From Muribaculaceae bacterium (lineage in GTDB: Bacteria; Bacteroidota; Bacteroidia; Bacteroidales; Muribaculaceae): 64,000 nucleotides of DNA. Both the position numbers and the translations under genes were made by a program. Numbering within the stretch: the stretch's first letter is position 1; every line of letters begins with the position of its first letter. The stretch lies in the NCBI GenBank assembly GCA_022509125.1, contig JAFLTU010000001.1:48144-112143 (forward strand), written 5' to 3'. The notes beneath the pieces are model-generated. The model saw only the letters and a list, made by a program, of their open reading frames with translations. It ran no database searches and was not told the origin of the DNA. Below are positions 36,224 to 46,298 of this stretch, piece by piece.

Positions 36224-36244
36224 TAAACTTTTGTTTGCCAACTT

Positions 36245-37828
36245 ATGAACGAAGATTTAAAAAAGGAAATTGAAAAGCGACGCACTTTTGCAATCATATC
36301 CCATCCTGACGCGGGCAAGACGACTCTAACAGAGAAATTACTGCTTTTCGGAGGTGCTATTCATGTGGCAGGAGCTGTTAAAAGCAATAAAATCAAAAAA
36401 ACCGCCACATCCGACTGGATGGAGATAGAAAAACAGAGGGGCATTTCGGTGGCCACTTCTGTTATGGGTTTCGATTATGACGATTATAAAATAAATATCC
36501 TCGACACTCCGGGCCACCAAGATTTTGCGGAAGATACTTTCAGGACCCTAACTGCCGTAGATTCTGTTATTATTGTTGTCGATGTGGCTAAAGGTGTGGA
36601 GACCCAGACAAGAAGACTGATGGAGGTGTGTCGCATGCGCAACACTCCGGTCATAATTTTTGTCAATAAGCTGGATAGAGAAGGCCGTGATCCATTTGAT
36701 ATCCTTGATGAACTGGAAAACGAATTGAAAATAAAGGTTGTGCCTTTGACTTGGCCAATTAATATAGGTGCCAAATTCAAGGGGGTTTATAATATCTATG
36801 AACATGGCCTCGATCTTTTTACCCCCTCCAAACAGACAATCAGTGAGCGTGTGGAAATCGATGATGTAAATAGTCCCTTGGTCGATGAACTTATAGGCGA
36901 GGCCGATGCCGGAAAACTTCGTGAAGACCTCGAACTTATCGAGGGAGTATATCCCGAATTCAATGTTGAGGAATATTTAGAAGGTAAGGTTGCTCCCGTC
37001 TTTTTCGGTTCCGCTCTCAATACGTTTGGAGTAAAGGAGCTTTTGGATTGTTTCGTGAAAATTGCCCCTTCCCCCAGACCCGTTTCGGCTGAAGAACGCA
37101 CCGTCAATCCCGAAGAGGATGATTTTTCAGGATTCGTCTTTAAGATACATGCCAATATGGATCCCAACCATCGTTCATGTATTGCTTTTGTGAAAGTCTG
37201 CTCAGGCAAGTTTGAGAGAAACGTCGGATATAAACACGTCAGAAGCGACAAAGTGATGAAATTTGCAGCCCCCACAGCTTTTATGGCTCAGAAGAAGAGT
37301 GTGGTTGAGGAGGCTTATCCAGGTGACATTGTGGGTATCCCCGACACCGGTAATTTCAAAATCGGTGACACTCTCACCTCCGGGGAAAATATCCATTTCA
37401 AGGGCCTTCCCTCCTTCTCTCCGGAAATGTTTAAATATATCGAGAATGCCGATCCGATGAAATCCAAACAACTTGAGAAGGGCATCAAGCAACTGATGGA
37501 TGAAGGGGTCGCTCAGCTCTTCACGAGCACTTTCAACGGGCGCAAAATCATCGGAACCGTGGGACAGCTTCAATTTGAAGTGATTCAATATCGCCTTCTG
37601 CATGAATATGGCGCGCAATGCCGGTGGGAACCAATGAGTATGTATAAAGCCTGCTGGATAGAGAGCGACGACCCTCAGGCTTTGGAGGCATTCAAGAAGA
37701 GAAAACATCAGTTTATGGCCACCGATAAGGATGGACGTGACGTTTTCATGGCCGACTCAAACTATGTTTTGCAAATGGCCCAAAACGATTTCCCAAAAAT
37801 AAAATTCCATTTCTCCAGCGAATTTTAA
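36245..37828 (+). CDS. prfC: Peptide chain release factor 3
   Basis: Translational GTPase that recycles RF1/RF2 from the ribosome after peptide release. The G1 motif SHPDAGKTTL is at residues 19-28. G2 lies in the KKTATSDWMEIEKQRGISV segment typical of RF3, with DTPGHQDF as G3 and NKLDREGRDPFD as G4. EF-G-like domain 2 and the RF3 C-terminal domain (VGQLQFEVIQYRL, MYKACWIES) complete the 527-residue chain. It is convergent with the helicase gene. Confidence 0.96.
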   Translation: MNEDLKKEIEKRRTFAIISHPDAGKTTLTEKLLLFGGAIHVAGAVKSNKIKKTATSDWMEIEKQRGISVATSVMGFDYDDYKINILDTPGHQDFAEDTFRTLTAVDSVIIVVDVAKGVETQTRRLMEVCRMRNTPVIIFVNKLDREGRDPFDILDELENELKIKVVPLTWPINIGAKFKGVYNIYEHGLDLFTPSKQTISERVEIDDVNSPLVDELIGEADAGKLREDLELIEGVYPEFNVEEYLEGKVAPVFFGSALNTFGVKELLDCFVKIAPSPRPVSAEERTVNPEEDDFSGFVFKIHANMDPNHRSCIAFVKVCSGKFERNVGYKHVRSDKVMKFAAPTAFMAQKKSVVEEAYPGDIVGIPDTGNFKIGDTLTSGENIHFKGLPSFSPEMFKYIENADPMKSKQLEKGIKQLMDEGVAQLFTSTFNGRKIIGTVGQLQFEVIQYRLLHEYGAQCRWEPMSMYKACWIESDDPQALEAFKKRKHQFMATDKDGRDVFMADSNYVLQMAQNDFPKIKFHFSSEF

Positions 37829-37892
37829 GAAACGTTTTTATAACTCTTTCCCCGGGCAACTATTTCTTTCTGAAGGGTGGTCTCGGGGATTT

Positions 37893-39287
37893 TTATTCTT
37901 CAGGAAAAGGATTGTTGATAAAATAGACTCTTTCAGTGGCGCGTGTGATAGCCGTATAAAGCCAACGAAAGAAGTCGGATTGGGAGAATTCGGGGGGAAG
38001 GCCTCCAAGGTCGATGTAGACATGTTTCCATTGACCACCTTGAGCTTTATGGCACGTCACACAATAGCCATACTTCACTTGAAGGGCGTTATAGTAAGGA
38101 TTTTCGAGAGCAGCCTTGATCTTGAAGGATAATTCCCCTTCAGTGGCTGCAAGCACCCGGTTGTAGAATCGTTCCATCTCTTCACGCGGAATCTGAGGCC
38201 CTTCGGCCACAAGGCTACGAAGCATTATCTGTGCCTTGACTGGGGTTTCTATTCCATCAACTTCTAATTCCGTGTCGGCAAACCATCTTCCATATTTCTT
38301 GGTTTTCTCCCCAACGCGGATGATCTCTGCGAGTTCCCCATTAGCAAGGAAATTCTTAAGTTTGTTTTCCTTACTCCAATAATAGTCGTTTTTAGAAATG
38401 ACAATTCTTTCTCCCTTAATTAATGGCCCTTCAGCATCCAGCAGATATCTTCTTATCGTCGCGTTGATCATATTTGCCCGGAAATTAGATCTGCTGATCA
38501 CTATAGTCTCCTCTTTTCCCACTGTGGCCCATGAGGAGGAGAGATTGTCGAGCATTTCTGCAGGATCAACCATCCTGACATCGTCAAACCCTCTTCTGAG
38601 AATTGAAAAATTTTCAATTGGCGTTCCATTGAGAAGGAAATTCCTGGTTCTTGTAGCATTAACTAGAATGCCGCTTTCAGAAGCTTGACGGACGGGTGTC
38701 TGAAGAGTGAAAAAAATGGGATGAAGGCCAAGTTCCCTGAGTCTTTCAGGCCGCATGGCATGTGAGGCTGTCTGTCCCACGGGTGGCAACTGTGCAGAGT
38801 CTCCAACTAATATCATCGAACACCCTGAGCCACTGTAGACATATCTTATCAATTGATTGAGAAGAGATTGATTCAGGGAGTGGCCGTCAGTGATCAAGGA
38901 AGCTTCGTCAACAATGAAAATAGTGTCTGTCTCAGGGTTAGGAGCAAGAAAAAAGGATGAGTTTGTAGGATCGAGAGAATTACCTCGGAAAAGACGTTTA
39001 TGGATCGTAGATGCCTTCCCGAATGCAAGTTTTGCAGCCACCTTGGCAGCCCTCCCTGTAGGGGCCATAACCACAGCCTTTTTCCTCAGCTTCTCCAGGG
39101 CTTTTACCAGAGCCCCCATGATTGAGGTTTTCCCCGTGCCGGCATATCCGTTTAGGATAAAGACTTCCCCTTCGCTCCTTTGGCTCAGAAAAAAGGAGAG
39201 CCCCTCGATGAGCGCCAATTGTTCGGCGTTTGGCACAAAAGGGGTTTCTTGGAGAATAAGGTTCCTATATTGGGATAGTTCAGTCAT
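37893..39287 (-). CDS. RecD-like superfamily 1B DNA helicase
   Basis: ATP-dependent DNA helicase of 464 residues, similar to the motor part of RecD2 and Pif1-type enzymes. Motif I is GYAGTGKTS (residues 47-55), motif Ia APTGRAAKV, motif II DEASLI, motif III LVGDSAQLPPVG, and the C-terminal UvrD_C_2 module has YGYCVTCHKAQGGQWKHVYID and YTAITRATERVYFINNP. It is shorter than RecD2, lacking its N-terminal helix-hairpin-helix region, and there are no recB or recC genes nearby. The role is probably in repair or replication restart. It is divergent from eno, with a TAACTTTG box on the minus strand at 39352-39359. Confidence 0.88.
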   Translation of the reverse strand: MTELSQYRNLILQETPFVPNAEQLALIEGLSFFLSQRSEGEVFILNGYAGTGKTSIMGALVKALEKLRKKAVVMAPTGRAAKVAAKLAFGKASTIHKRLFRGNSLDPTNSSFFLAPNPETDTIFIVDEASLITDGHSLNQSLLNQLIRYVYSGSGCSMILVGDSAQLPPVGQTASHAMRPERLRELGLHPIFFTLQTPVRQASESGILVNATRTRNFLLNGTPIENFSILRRGFDDVRMVDPAEMLDNLSSSWATVGKEETIVISRSNFRANMINATIRRYLLDAEGPLIKGERIVISKNDYYWSKENKLKNFLANGELAEIIRVGEKTKKYGRWFADTELEVDGIETPVKAQIMLRSLVAEGPQIPREEMERFYNRVLAATEGELSFKIKAALENPYYNALQVKYGYCVTCHKAQGGQWKHVYIDLGGLPPEFSQSDFFRWLYTAITRATERVYFINNPFPEE

Positions 39288-39289
39288 AG

Positions 39290-40756
<1,467 letters not shown>

Positions 40757-40783
40757 GTAGCCCTTAAATTCCGTAATATAAAG

Positions 40784-40824
40784 AACCCGGTTTAGAATCA
40801 AAAGATTCCCGAACCGGGTTTTTT
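40784..40824 (+). terminator. Terminator of eno
   Basis: AACCCGGTT (40784-40792) pairs with AACCGGGTT (40812-40820), with inner GAATC and GATTC also pairing. A run of six T follows from 40819. Confidence 0.9.
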
Positions 40825-40865
40825 ATGTTAATTGAATGACTTTTCCCAAAAGTCTAAAAATATCA

Positions 40866-40887
40866 GAGGAGGCTTTTCAGCCTCCTC
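40866..40887 (-). terminator. Terminator of the CoA-transferase gene
   Basis: GAGGAGGC (40866-40873) and GCCTCCTC (40880-40887) form a perfect 8-bp stem with a 6-base loop, just downstream of the minus-strand stop at 40895. The minus strand then reads TGATATTTTTAG. Confidence 0.75.
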
Positions 40888-40894
40888 TTCAATC

Positions 40895-42394
40895 TTATTT
40901 ATATTTTCCAAAATCCACATTCCTCATATCTCCCGAAGAAAGGAATTCAGTGTGGAAGGAGAGCGAGGCCTCCAGGTTATGAGGCGTCTGGCCTCCTGTC
41001 TCTTCCGACATTTTCAGATAGTCGCGAAGGAGTTCCTTATATTCCGGCGCTGCGCAATTATCTATAATCTCATGGGCTCTTTGCACGGGATCTTTCCCTC
41101 TGAGGTCGGCAATTCCTTGATCGGTTATCAGAATGTCTACCGAATGTTCTGAATGATCTACATGCGACACCATCGGAACAATATTGGAGATTTTTCCTCC
41201 CTTCGTCACAGATGGGCAAGAGAAGATTGATATATAAGCATTGCGGGTGAAGTCGCCTGATCCTCCGATGCCGTTCATCATCTTTGTGCCGGTGACATGG
41301 GTGGAATTAATGTTTCCGAATATATCTGCTTCAAGGGCTGTGTTCATAGTGACAACTCCCAGACGTCTAACAACCTCCGGATTGTTGGAAATCTCTGCCG
41401 GACGAAGACAAAGTTTGTCTTTATAGAAATCAAGGTTGTTGATGAATTCCTCCTCCATGTGTTCGGAGATGGTAAGAGAGCACGTGCTTCCGAATTTGCA
41501 TCTTCCCTTTTTCATAAGGTCGAGCACAGCATCCTGAATCACCTCAGTATACATTTCAAACGGGGGAATTTCCTTTGCGTCAGCAAGTCCATAGAGCACT
41601 GCATTGGCCACATTGCCCACTCCGCTTTGCAGAGGGAGGAATGAGGGAGGGATAATGCCTCTGTGCATCTCATCTATAAGGAAATTGCAGACATTGGCGC
41701 TGATATGTTTGGTGACCTCATCAGGCTCCGTAAAGGGTTTGATGTCATCGAGCTGAGAGGTCATGACAACTCCTACAATCTTTTCCGGATCAATCTTTAA
41801 GAGGGGAGAGCCCACTCGGTGGCTAGCCTTGAAGATTGGGATTTCACTCCTGACTGGGGGATCGGCCGGAACATAGATATCATGAATACCCCTCAATCCT
41901 TTTGGAAGCTTTTCGTTGAGTTCGAGTATCACCTTCTTGGCGCAATTGGTGAAGGTGGGAATATTGCCCACTCCGGTGCCTAAAACTACAGAACCGTCGT
42001 CCATGATTTCTGCTACCTCCACGATGGCTACATCTATGGGACCATAGAAACCATAGCGTATCTTTTGTGCCAATTCAGAAAGATGGAGATCGAAATAGTG
42101 AACCTTATGTGCGTTTAGGCTCTTCCTAAGATCGCCATGGCTCTGATAAGGAGTGCGCTTATCGACGGCATCTGCTCTGACTAGGGCGCCGTCACAAAGA
42201 TCACTTGTGGAGGCTCCTGTAAATACGTTTATTTGAAAAGGTTTTCCTTCGGCATGTAGTTTTTCGGCCATCTTTGCTATAGCTCCCGGCACAACTTTGG
42301 GTGTCCCGGCTGCAGTGAACCCTGAAAATCCTACATTGTCACCATTTTTAACAAATTGAGCCGCCTCTTCAGGCGTCAGTATCGGAAATCTCAT
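40895..42394 (-). CDS. Acetyl-CoA hydrolase/succinyl-CoA:acetate CoA-transferase
   Basis: Moves CoA between acetate and succinate, or hydrolyses acetyl-CoA; in gut Bacteroidales it is expected in the succinate and propionate fermentation route. The 499-residue protein has the N-terminal GDNVGFSGFTAAGTPK, the VEVAEI segment, the glutamate-containing MNTALEADIFGNINSTHV block (the catalytic Glu forms the CoA thioester) and GIGGSGDFTRNAYISIF, all typical of the Cat1/AarC group. It resembles the succinyl-CoA:acetate type more than 4-hydroxybutyrate transferases, though the substrate is inferred. It stands alone, divergent from the next gene. Confidence 0.9.
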   Translation of the reverse strand: MRFPILTPEEAAQFVKNGDNVGFSGFTAAGTPKVVPGAIAKMAEKLHAEGKPFQINVFTGASTSDLCDGALVRADAVDKRTPYQSHGDLRKSLNAHKVHYFDLHLSELAQKIRYGFYGPIDVAIVEVAEIMDDGSVVLGTGVGNIPTFTNCAKKVILELNEKLPKGLRGIHDIYVPADPPVRSEIPIFKASHRVGSPLLKIDPEKIVGVVMTSQLDDIKPFTEPDEVTKHISANVCNFLIDEMHRGIIPPSFLPLQSGVGNVANAVLYGLADAKEIPPFEMYTEVIQDAVLDLMKKGRCKFGSTCSLTISEHMEEEFINNLDFYKDKLCLRPAEISNNPEVVRRLGVVTMNTALEADIFGNINSTHVTGTKMMNGIGGSGDFTRNAYISIFSCPSVTKGGKISNIVPMVSHVDHSEHSVDILITDQGIADLRGKDPVQRAHEIIDNCAAPEYKELLRDYLKMSEETGGQTPHNLEASLSFHTEFLSSGDMRNVDFGKYK

Positions 42395-42416
42395 TTCGTT
42401 AGAAATTATTTTAGGG

Positions 42417-42477
42417 TTGGTTAGTTAGAATTATTTCCACATATTTGCATGCGAATTTAAGCAATATCTATATTTTG
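42417..42477 (+). promoter_or_regulatory. Two possible promoters of the LPG-synthase-like gene
   Basis: One option is TTG (42417-42419), a 20-bp spacer and CATATTTG (42440-42447), with one mismatch. The other is TTTG (42444-42447), a 21-bp spacer and TATATTTTG (42469-42477), one base longer than consensus. Either could drive the gene at 42518. Confidence 0.4.
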
Positions 42478-42517
42478 GCAAAAAAATAAATGCCAAATCA
42501 ATTATTAATCACACGAA

Positions 42518-43705
42518 ATGACAGACGGGCAGAAAGATAAGTCGAATGAAGTGCCATCCAAGGGATCGGGACCCCAAAAGTCATTTCGAAAGTGGTTTCA
42601 ACGGCTTGAGCAAAACAAGACTTTTATTCTTGTAAAAAAAATAGCAGGATATGTGTTTCGCTATGGTTTCCCGTTGGCCGTCTCATTATGTTTGATTTTA
42701 TGGCTGTTCCATAAAGTGAATTTCCATCAGGTGATGGAAATAGCCCATCGAGGTTGCAACTATTGGTTTATCGGGATAATGATGGCAGTGACCACTCTCT
42801 CGCTTATGGTCAGGGGTGTCAGATGGGGTTTGCAGTTGGTGGCTTCAGGCGTGAAACCAATGAGTATGGTGGCTGAATGGGTATGCCTTTTCGGGGCTTA
42901 TGCCTTAAACCTTGTCTTTCCGCAAATGGGGGAGGCCTGGAGATGTCTTTTCGTGAGCAAACGTCAGAAGGCTCCGCTCTCCACTGTGGTTGGAACCGAT
43001 ATCGGCGACCGTTTCATCGACTGGGTCATCATTATGATCCTCTTTATAGTTGCTCTTATTGTGGCCCATCCTTACATAATGGAATTCATGAACCATTATG
43101 AGATCGGACGAGAAGTGAAAAAGGTGGTCGACAATGCCACACTCTGGATTTCTTTAGGAGGAAGCATTGCCTTTTTGGTGGCTTTGCTTTATTTTTTCCG
43201 ACGTAAGAAATGGGCTCAATCCATTTCTAACACAATTAAGAAAATGTGGCTGGGTTTCAGCGTTATTTTCCGCATGAAACTTTGGTGGCTATATCTTCTC
43301 TTGTCGATATTGACTTGGGTTTTATATTTTATAGAAATCTATATCTGTTTCTTTTCCTTTAGCTACACGAAGGAATTGGTGTACACCCATGGTCTTGCCT
43401 ACGGACTTTTACCGGGACTCGTGGCCTTCGTGTTCGGTTCCCTTTCTATGGGTATACCCTCTAACGGAGGCCTTGGACCTTGGAACCTGGCAATAATGTT
43501 TGCGTTGTCGCTCTTCGGAATCAGCAACACCGACGGCACAGCCTTCAGCATTGTTGTATGGTCGTTTCAATCATTGATGTATGTTGCGTTGGGAATTTTC
43601 GCCCTCGCCTATATTATGGTGACAGGTCGTAAACTAAAAAAAGAGGGCAATCCGGAAAGTGATCCAGGCCAGACACCAGGCCAGAGTGGTGTTATAAACC
43701 ACTGA
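42518..43705 (+). CDS. Lysylphosphatidylglycerol-synthase transmembrane family protein
   Basis: Polytopic inner-membrane protein of 395 residues related to the flippase half of MprF (LPG synthase TM region, PF03706-like). After a hydrophilic lysine-rich N-terminus of about 50 residues come seven to eight hydrophobic segments. Family motifs include LMVRGVRWGLQLVASG, ALNLVFPQMGEAWRCLFVSKR, GTDIGDRFIDWVI and PSNGGLGPWNLAIMFAL. There is no aminoacyl-transferase domain, so it probably moves a lipid rather than modifies it. Its final 72 bp overlap the 3' end of feoAB on the opposite strand, including the tail EGNPESDPGQTPGQSG. Confidence 0.85.
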   Translation: MTDGQKDKSNEVPSKGSGPQKSFRKWFQRLEQNKTFILVKKIAGYVFRYGFPLAVSLCLILWLFHKVNFHQVMEIAHRGCNYWFIGIMMAVTTLSLMVRGVRWGLQLVASGVKPMSMVAEWVCLFGAYALNLVFPQMGEAWRCLFVSKRQKAPLSTVVGTDIGDRFIDWVIIMILFIVALIVAHPYIMEFMNHYEIGREVKKVVDNATLWISLGGSIAFLVALLYFFRRKKWAQSISNTIKKMWLGFSVIFRMKLWWLYLLLSILTWVLYFIEIYICFFSFSYTKELVYTHGLAYGLLPGLVAFVFGSLSMGIPSNGGLGPWNLAIMFALSLFGISNTDGTAFSIVVWSFQSLMYVALGIFALAYIMVTGRKLKKEGNPESDPGQTPGQSGVINH

Positions 43706-46072
43706 GAAGAATCCCCATTTCCAAGTGCCCGTTTCCTTAACTATAGCGGCAATTGTCGCGACACAAGGGAAATAGAGCAACACGAAGACCAGGAATCCCA
43801 GGGCCGAGGCTGTTGTAAAGGGGGCTTTCCCTGTGAGTTTCGAAGGTGTCTTAAGACGAGCTGATAATAATTCGGCATCGTCGTCACCTACATAAAGCAC
43901 TCCCAAAGTCGATACCACCACTTCTTTTGCCGCACATCCGGCCAAAAGCGAACAGCAAGCCTTCCATCCCAAATCCAAAGGACGCATCACAGGTTCAACG
44001 AATCTTCCCACATAGCTCAGGATAGAATGGCTCTCTTGATATTCATTCAGAATAATTTCATCGAGACGTTCGGTGTCGCTCTCTGCAATAATTTCGGAAG
44101 GTAATTCGGCCAAAGTGTTCAAGGCGAATTCTTCGGAAACATCCTCCTCATTATATCGCGGGAAATAAGAAAGACCCCAGATTATGATTGAAGCTATCAG
44201 AATAAAGCCTCCCATCTTTTTCAGGTATTGGTCGGCCTTCGACCACATGTTTCTAACCGTAGCTTTAGCCGTCGGCATCCGATAGGGGGGCAACTCCATG
44301 ACGAAGGGGGTCTCGTCGGCCTTAAACCAGAATTTTCTCATAAGTCTGGCTGTAATAACGGCCACCACAATTCCTAAAAGATATAAACCCACGAATATCC
44401 AGGCCCCGTAGTGGGGAAAAAATGCTCCGGCCAACAACACATAAATTGGGATTCGGGCCGAACAACTGATGAAAGGATTGATAAGGATGGTGATCAATCG
44501 GCTCGATCTGCTCTCAATGATTCGGGTCGACATGATGGCCGGAACATTACAACCGAATCCCATTACCATCGGTATGAAGGATTTCCCGTGGAGGCCCATT
44601 TTGTGCATAAGCTTATCCATGATGAAGGCCACCCTCGCCATATAACCTGAGTCCTCCATAAAGGATATAAATGTATAGAGTATGAGGATATTGGGTAGAA
44701 AGACTATGACAGAACCCACGCCACCGATAATCCCGTCAAGGAGAAGATCTTTCAAAGGCCCCTCAGGCATATTGTCTCCCAAAAGGGTTGAAATCCTACT
44801 GATCACCCATTCTATCCATTCCATCGGGTAAGAGCCTATCTGGAAAGTGGCCCAAAACATTAGCCACATCACCAGAATGAATATAGGAAACCCAAAGAGC
44901 TTATTGGTGACAAATGCGTCGATGATTTTTGTGGAATTATCTATTGTGGCCTCATTAGCCTCCATTGTTTCTGCCAAAGCTCCCTGGATAAACCCGAATT
45001 TTTCGGCTGAAATCAATGCGCTGGCATCCTCACCAAGGTTTTTTTCAAGCCGCTCGTTTTGAGCCGCCCTTATTTTCTCCCATTCCGGATAATTTGGATA
45101 TTTTTCGAGCATCCGTTTCATCTCCGGATCTTTCTCGAGAAATTTTATGGCCAGAAATCGGGGAGAAAATCTTTGAGGCAGGTCGGGGTCTTGTTTGAAG
45201 GCGTCAACGAGTTTCCTGACAGCTTCTTCGATTTCCGGCCTCATCTTTATGTGGATATGGCGAGTGTCCGGATTTTTGAGTTCGTAGACCTGTATAATTG
45301 TGTCGAGAAGATTGTCCACTCCCCAACCTGTGGCAGCAATGGTCGGAACGATCGGCACTCCTAGCATCTTGCCCAAGGTTTCATATTCTAGCTTTATATG
45401 TTTTTTTTCAAGCTCGTCAAACATGTTAAGAGCTATGACCATGCTCCGGTTCATGTCGATAAGCTCAGTAGTCAGGAAGAGGTTTCGCTCGATATTAGAG
45501 GCCACTACAACATTTACGATGACGTCGGGCGTCTCTTCCTTAAGATAGCGCATGACATAAAGCTCTTCAGGAGAATAGGCAGATAGAGAATAGGTGCCCG
45601 GTAGGTCTACGACGTTGAATTCGTAGCCTTTATATTTCATCTTTCCCTCTTTGGCTCCCACTGTCACGCCGGCATAGTTGCCTACATGTTCGTGAGCTCC
45701 TGAAACTATGTTGAATAGGGAGGTCTTGCCGCAGTTAGGATTGCCTACCAATGCGATGTTGATGGTCTTGGCTTTGCTTGTTTTGGGGATGTCTGACTGC
45801 GGAAGAGGTTCCACATGGATTTTCTCCTCCACTGTCTTCTCCCAATCTTCGAGTGGTTCGATCTCGATCATCTGGGCCTCCGAGCGCCGCAGCGACACCT
45901 CATAATCCATGAGATGAAATTTTATGGGGTCCTGAAGTGGAGCGTTAAGCACAAGCGTGATTTCCCGACCCTTCACAAAACCCATCTCCATGACTCTTTT
46001 ACGAAAAGCGCCATGTCCCAGAATCTTCACGATTACCCCGGTTTCTCCGGGCTTAAGGTCAGAAAGCCTCAT
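43634..46072 (-). CDS. feoB: Ferrous iron transporter, FeoA-FeoB fusion
   Basis: Inner-membrane Fe(II) importer of 812 residues with FeoA joined to the N-terminus of FeoB. The FeoA SH3-like domain is residues 1-73. The G-protein domain has G1 GNPNCGKTS (110-118), G3 DLPGTYSLS and G4 NMFDE. The membrane part includes two Gate regions, with LPNILILYTFISFMEDSGYMAR and GFGCNVPAIMSTR. The fusion is known in Bacteroidota. I chose the ATG at 46072 because the in-frame TTG at 46087 adds only five residues. A -7 box and an inverted repeat lie upstream. The 3' end overlaps the convergent gene by 72 bp. Confidence 0.95.
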   Translation of the reverse strand: MRLSDLKPGETGVIVKILGHGAFRKRVMEMGFVKGREITLVLNAPLQDPIKFHLMDYEVSLRRSEAQMIEIEPLEDWEKTVEEKIHVEPLPQSDIPKTSKAKTINIALVGNPNCGKTSLFNIVSGAHEHVGNYAGVTVGAKEGKMKYKGYEFNVVDLPGTYSLSAYSPEELYVMRYLKEETPDVIVNVVVASNIERNLFLTTELIDMNRSMVIALNMFDELEKKHIKLEYETLGKMLGVPIVPTIAATGWGVDNLLDTIIQVYELKNPDTRHIHIKMRPEIEEAVRKLVDAFKQDPDLPQRFSPRFLAIKFLEKDPEMKRMLEKYPNYPEWEKIRAAQNERLEKNLGEDASALISAEKFGFIQGALAETMEANEATIDNSTKIIDAFVTNKLFGFPIFILVMWLMFWATFQIGSYPMEWIEWVISRISTLLGDNMPEGPLKDLLLDGIIGGVGSVIVFLPNILILYTFISFMEDSGYMARVAFIMDKLMHKMGLHGKSFIPMVMGFGCNVPAIMSTRIIESRSSRLITILINPFISCSARIPIYVLLAGAFFPHYGAWIFVGLYLLGIVVAVITARLMRKFWFKADETPFVMELPPYRMPTAKATVRNMWSKADQYLKKMGGFILIASIIIWGLSYFPRYNEEDVSEEFALNTLAELPSEIIAESDTERLDEIILNEYQESHSILSYVGRFVEPVMRPLDLGWKACCSLLAGCAAKEVVVSTLGVLYVGDDDAELLSARLKTPSKLTGKAPFTTASALGFLVFVLLYFPCVATIAAIVKETGTWKWGFFSVVYNTTLAWCLAWITFRIALFF

Positions 46073-46099
46073 ATTTAGCCTTGTCAATCCTTTTCAAGG

Positions 46100-46107
46100 C
46101 AAAGTTA
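46100..46107 (-). promoter_or_regulatory. -7 box of feoAB
   Basis: CAAAGTTA on the plus strand is TAACTTTG on the minus strand. Transcription should begin near 46094, about 22 bases before the ATG. A weak TTTA element sits 18 bases further upstream. Confidence 0.6.
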
Positions 46108-46153
46108 ACGAATTCACCAATGCAACTAAACGGTAAATCCACTCCTGCCTAAA

Positions 46154-46175
46154 AAATACCTACTAATAGGTATTT
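46154..46175. promoter_or_regulatory. Perfect 9-bp inverted repeat, candidate metal-regulator operator
   Basis: AAATACCTA (46154-46162) and TAGGTATTT (46167-46175) are exact inverted copies around CTAA. The site lies about 50 bp upstream of the feoAB -7 box. A palindrome of this size upstream of an iron importer suggests a Fur- or DtxR-type operator, but the regulator is unknown. Confidence 0.55.
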
Positions 46176-46248
46176 ATTGCAATTTACCACAAAAATGGGG
46201 GTTGCATCAGATAGTTTTAGTGTTTTTACATGTATAAATTTATAGCAA

Positions 46249-46280
46249 AGAAAAAAGGTGCGGCCGGAAGCTGCACCTTT
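46249..46280 (-). terminator. Terminator of the S9 peptidase gene
   Basis: AAAGGTGC (46254-46261) pairs with GCACCTTT (46273-46280). On the minus strand the stem is followed by a run of T (the A-tract 46250-46256). It separates the peptidase gene from feoAB. Confidence 0.82.
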
Positions 46281-46298
46281 AACTAGAGGTATCAGTGA

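Noticed and set aside
37850-37893. Terminator between prfC and the helicase gene
   Set aside because: CCCCG and CGGGG could pair, but the loop is about 29 bases, too long to call with confidence.
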